This document shows positions 62,811-64,000 of a stretch of DNA of 64,000 bases, piece after piece. Origin of the DNA: Telmatactis stephensoni (lineage: Eukaryota > Cnidaria > Anthozoa > Actiniaria > Isophelliidae); the NCBI GenBank assembly GCA_029948255.1, contig JALIZF010001704.1, forward strand, positions 434,001 through 498,000, read 5' to 3'. Within the stretch, counting starts at the first letter, position 1; each line of letters starts with the position of its first letter. Position numbers and translations under genes: made by a program. The notes under the pieces are model-generated. The model did no database searches and was not told the origin of the DNA. It worked only from the letters and a program-made list of their open reading frames with translations.

Positions 62811-64000
62811 AGTTGCATACCGTACTACTGAGCAAAGATCAATTTAGATACATGTATTCCTTATTACAACAAAATTGATCAAGATTTTTAGGTAAGTTTG
62901 GTCTTGATTATCAAATAATAGTTTCTTCAACCTTGATCACTTGATTAACAACTGTCTTGAAAGGTTTTGGACTCTTTGTCCATCTTCATGACAATTAAAT
63001 GTGTACAATAAGCATCAACATTGTGTACAAATAAACATATCTTACATGGACCATGAAGAGGACTCTGAGGCCTGTAGTGACCCATTATTTAGTAATATAT
63101 TTTAGAATATGCCTATTCTACCTTTAAGTTTGTACTGTCAGCACTTGACTATATCACACAAATACAACTACTCTCTATGGTCCCTGCACTATCCAAACAA
63201 TATGCACAAGACAATGTTTTTGAGGATCATTGTACACATTTAATTTGTTCTTCTGAAAATATAGTAAGATCAGTGGGAAAACTCAGCAGTCATCAATATG
63301 AAAAGGTCAAAGAAATGATGGTTTGATCCTGTTGATAAGTTGTGAAGTGTAATTTAGTAAAACCTATTGCAAAGATGGTATTCTGTACAGAATCCTTTCT
63401 AGTATTTTAACATGATAAAAAGGTGCATAGAGAATACTGCAATAAGATTTTCAATTCATGCCCAAGGCATTGTAATTCTGGATCTTCCCTTGCATCTTTA
63501 TGGATTTGCTAAATTACACCATACAATAGGTCTTTTTGATTGGAATACGAAGCAGTGTTTAAATACCATATGAATCATAGTCAACCTACATCTAAAACAC
63601 AACACCACAAATACAAATGAATTCAGCTAAAACTCCTAAAATATTAAAATTATGTGTCCTCATTTACTTGATTTGGTTAGTTCCTTTTTAGGAACTTGAC
63701 TGTAATTTTAGTAATTCAACTGTCTCCAATGAATTTGGTTCAATAAAGTCCTTGGTAGAATAATGCTGATTATAAGTCCACGGGAATTCCATGTTGACAA
63801 TAATAACACACAAATTATGTTGTTGATCTTGACTTCACAGTTCATAAATAAACCATTTCATTCAGATATTCTAAAATCTGCCAATAATTGCCATTCTAGT
63901 AATTTTCAAACCAATATATTATTGAAGTCCTAGCAGGATTCCACGTTGTAGCTACAGTACATTATATATGCATCCTTTGCTTTCCTGGTCTCCTTGGCCC
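62811..64000. other. Intergenic stretch, no gene seen
   Basis: AT-rich with no recognised coding sequence. Near 62965, 'ggactctttgtccatcttca' is loosely like Penelope-like element terminal sequence, but there is no coding part to support it. Confidence 0.45.

Overview
The window is animal nuclear DNA, AT-rich and intron-rich, most likely from an anthozoan cnidarian such as a stony coral. The animal assignment rests on clear orthologues of Rab escort protein (CHM/REP1), bifunctional epoxide hydrolase 2 (EPHX2), pyrimidine-nucleotide mitochondrial carriers (SLC25A33/36 type), an IL-17-like cytokine and a leucine-rich-repeat GPCR of the LGR/RXFP kind. The cnidarian assignment is an inference from the receptor's LamG-MAM-CUB ectodomain, the repeat types and the base composition. 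No prokaryotic or organellar genes were seen.

Layout. 1-18.95 kb: the 3' part of one large plus-strand gene. Exons encode LamG/pentraxin-like, MAM and CUB domains, then LRRs in 72-nt exons, then a single 7TM exon with a one-base frameshift in TM3. Its introns hold a 0.8-kb 14-bp minisatellite, a Penelope-like element remnant, SINEs and many small inverted-repeat elements. 19-24.5 kb: repeat-rich intergenic DNA with a dense cluster of TA-flanked hairpin elements. 24.56-28.49 kb: two divergently transcribed, intronless-CDS SLC25A33/36-like carriers, with two palindromic CRE sites before the second. 30.1-36.0 kb: CHM/REP1 on the minus strand in eight exons, missing one base in exon 3. 36.2-51.9 kb: EPHX2 on the plus strand in 19 exons, 553 codons, with a C-terminal SKL peroxisomal signal. 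CHM and EPHX2 are head to head about 205 bp apart, with two inverted CCAAT boxes between them. The largest EPHX2 intron carries three fragments of restriction-like-endonuclease (RLE) non-LTR retrotransposons beside (TAA)n/(TA)n tracts. 53.9-58.8 kb: an IL-17-like locus with one intact two-exon gene (TATA box, signal peptide, polyA signal) and two broken exon-2 copies on the opposite strand. 58.8-64 kb: repeat-rich, no gene recognised.

The genes are not a pathway. REP1 presents Rab GTPases for prenylation, EPHX2 acts in peroxisome/cytosol, the carriers in the mitochondrial inner membrane, and the receptor and IL-17 in extracellular signalling. The most notable signals are the receptor architecture, the IL-17 gene with its decayed copies, the TAA-associated RLE elements, and a large collection of foldback/MITE families, several with readable target-site duplications. 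Two independent one-base frameshifts in otherwise well-conserved genes suggest residual assembly indels.
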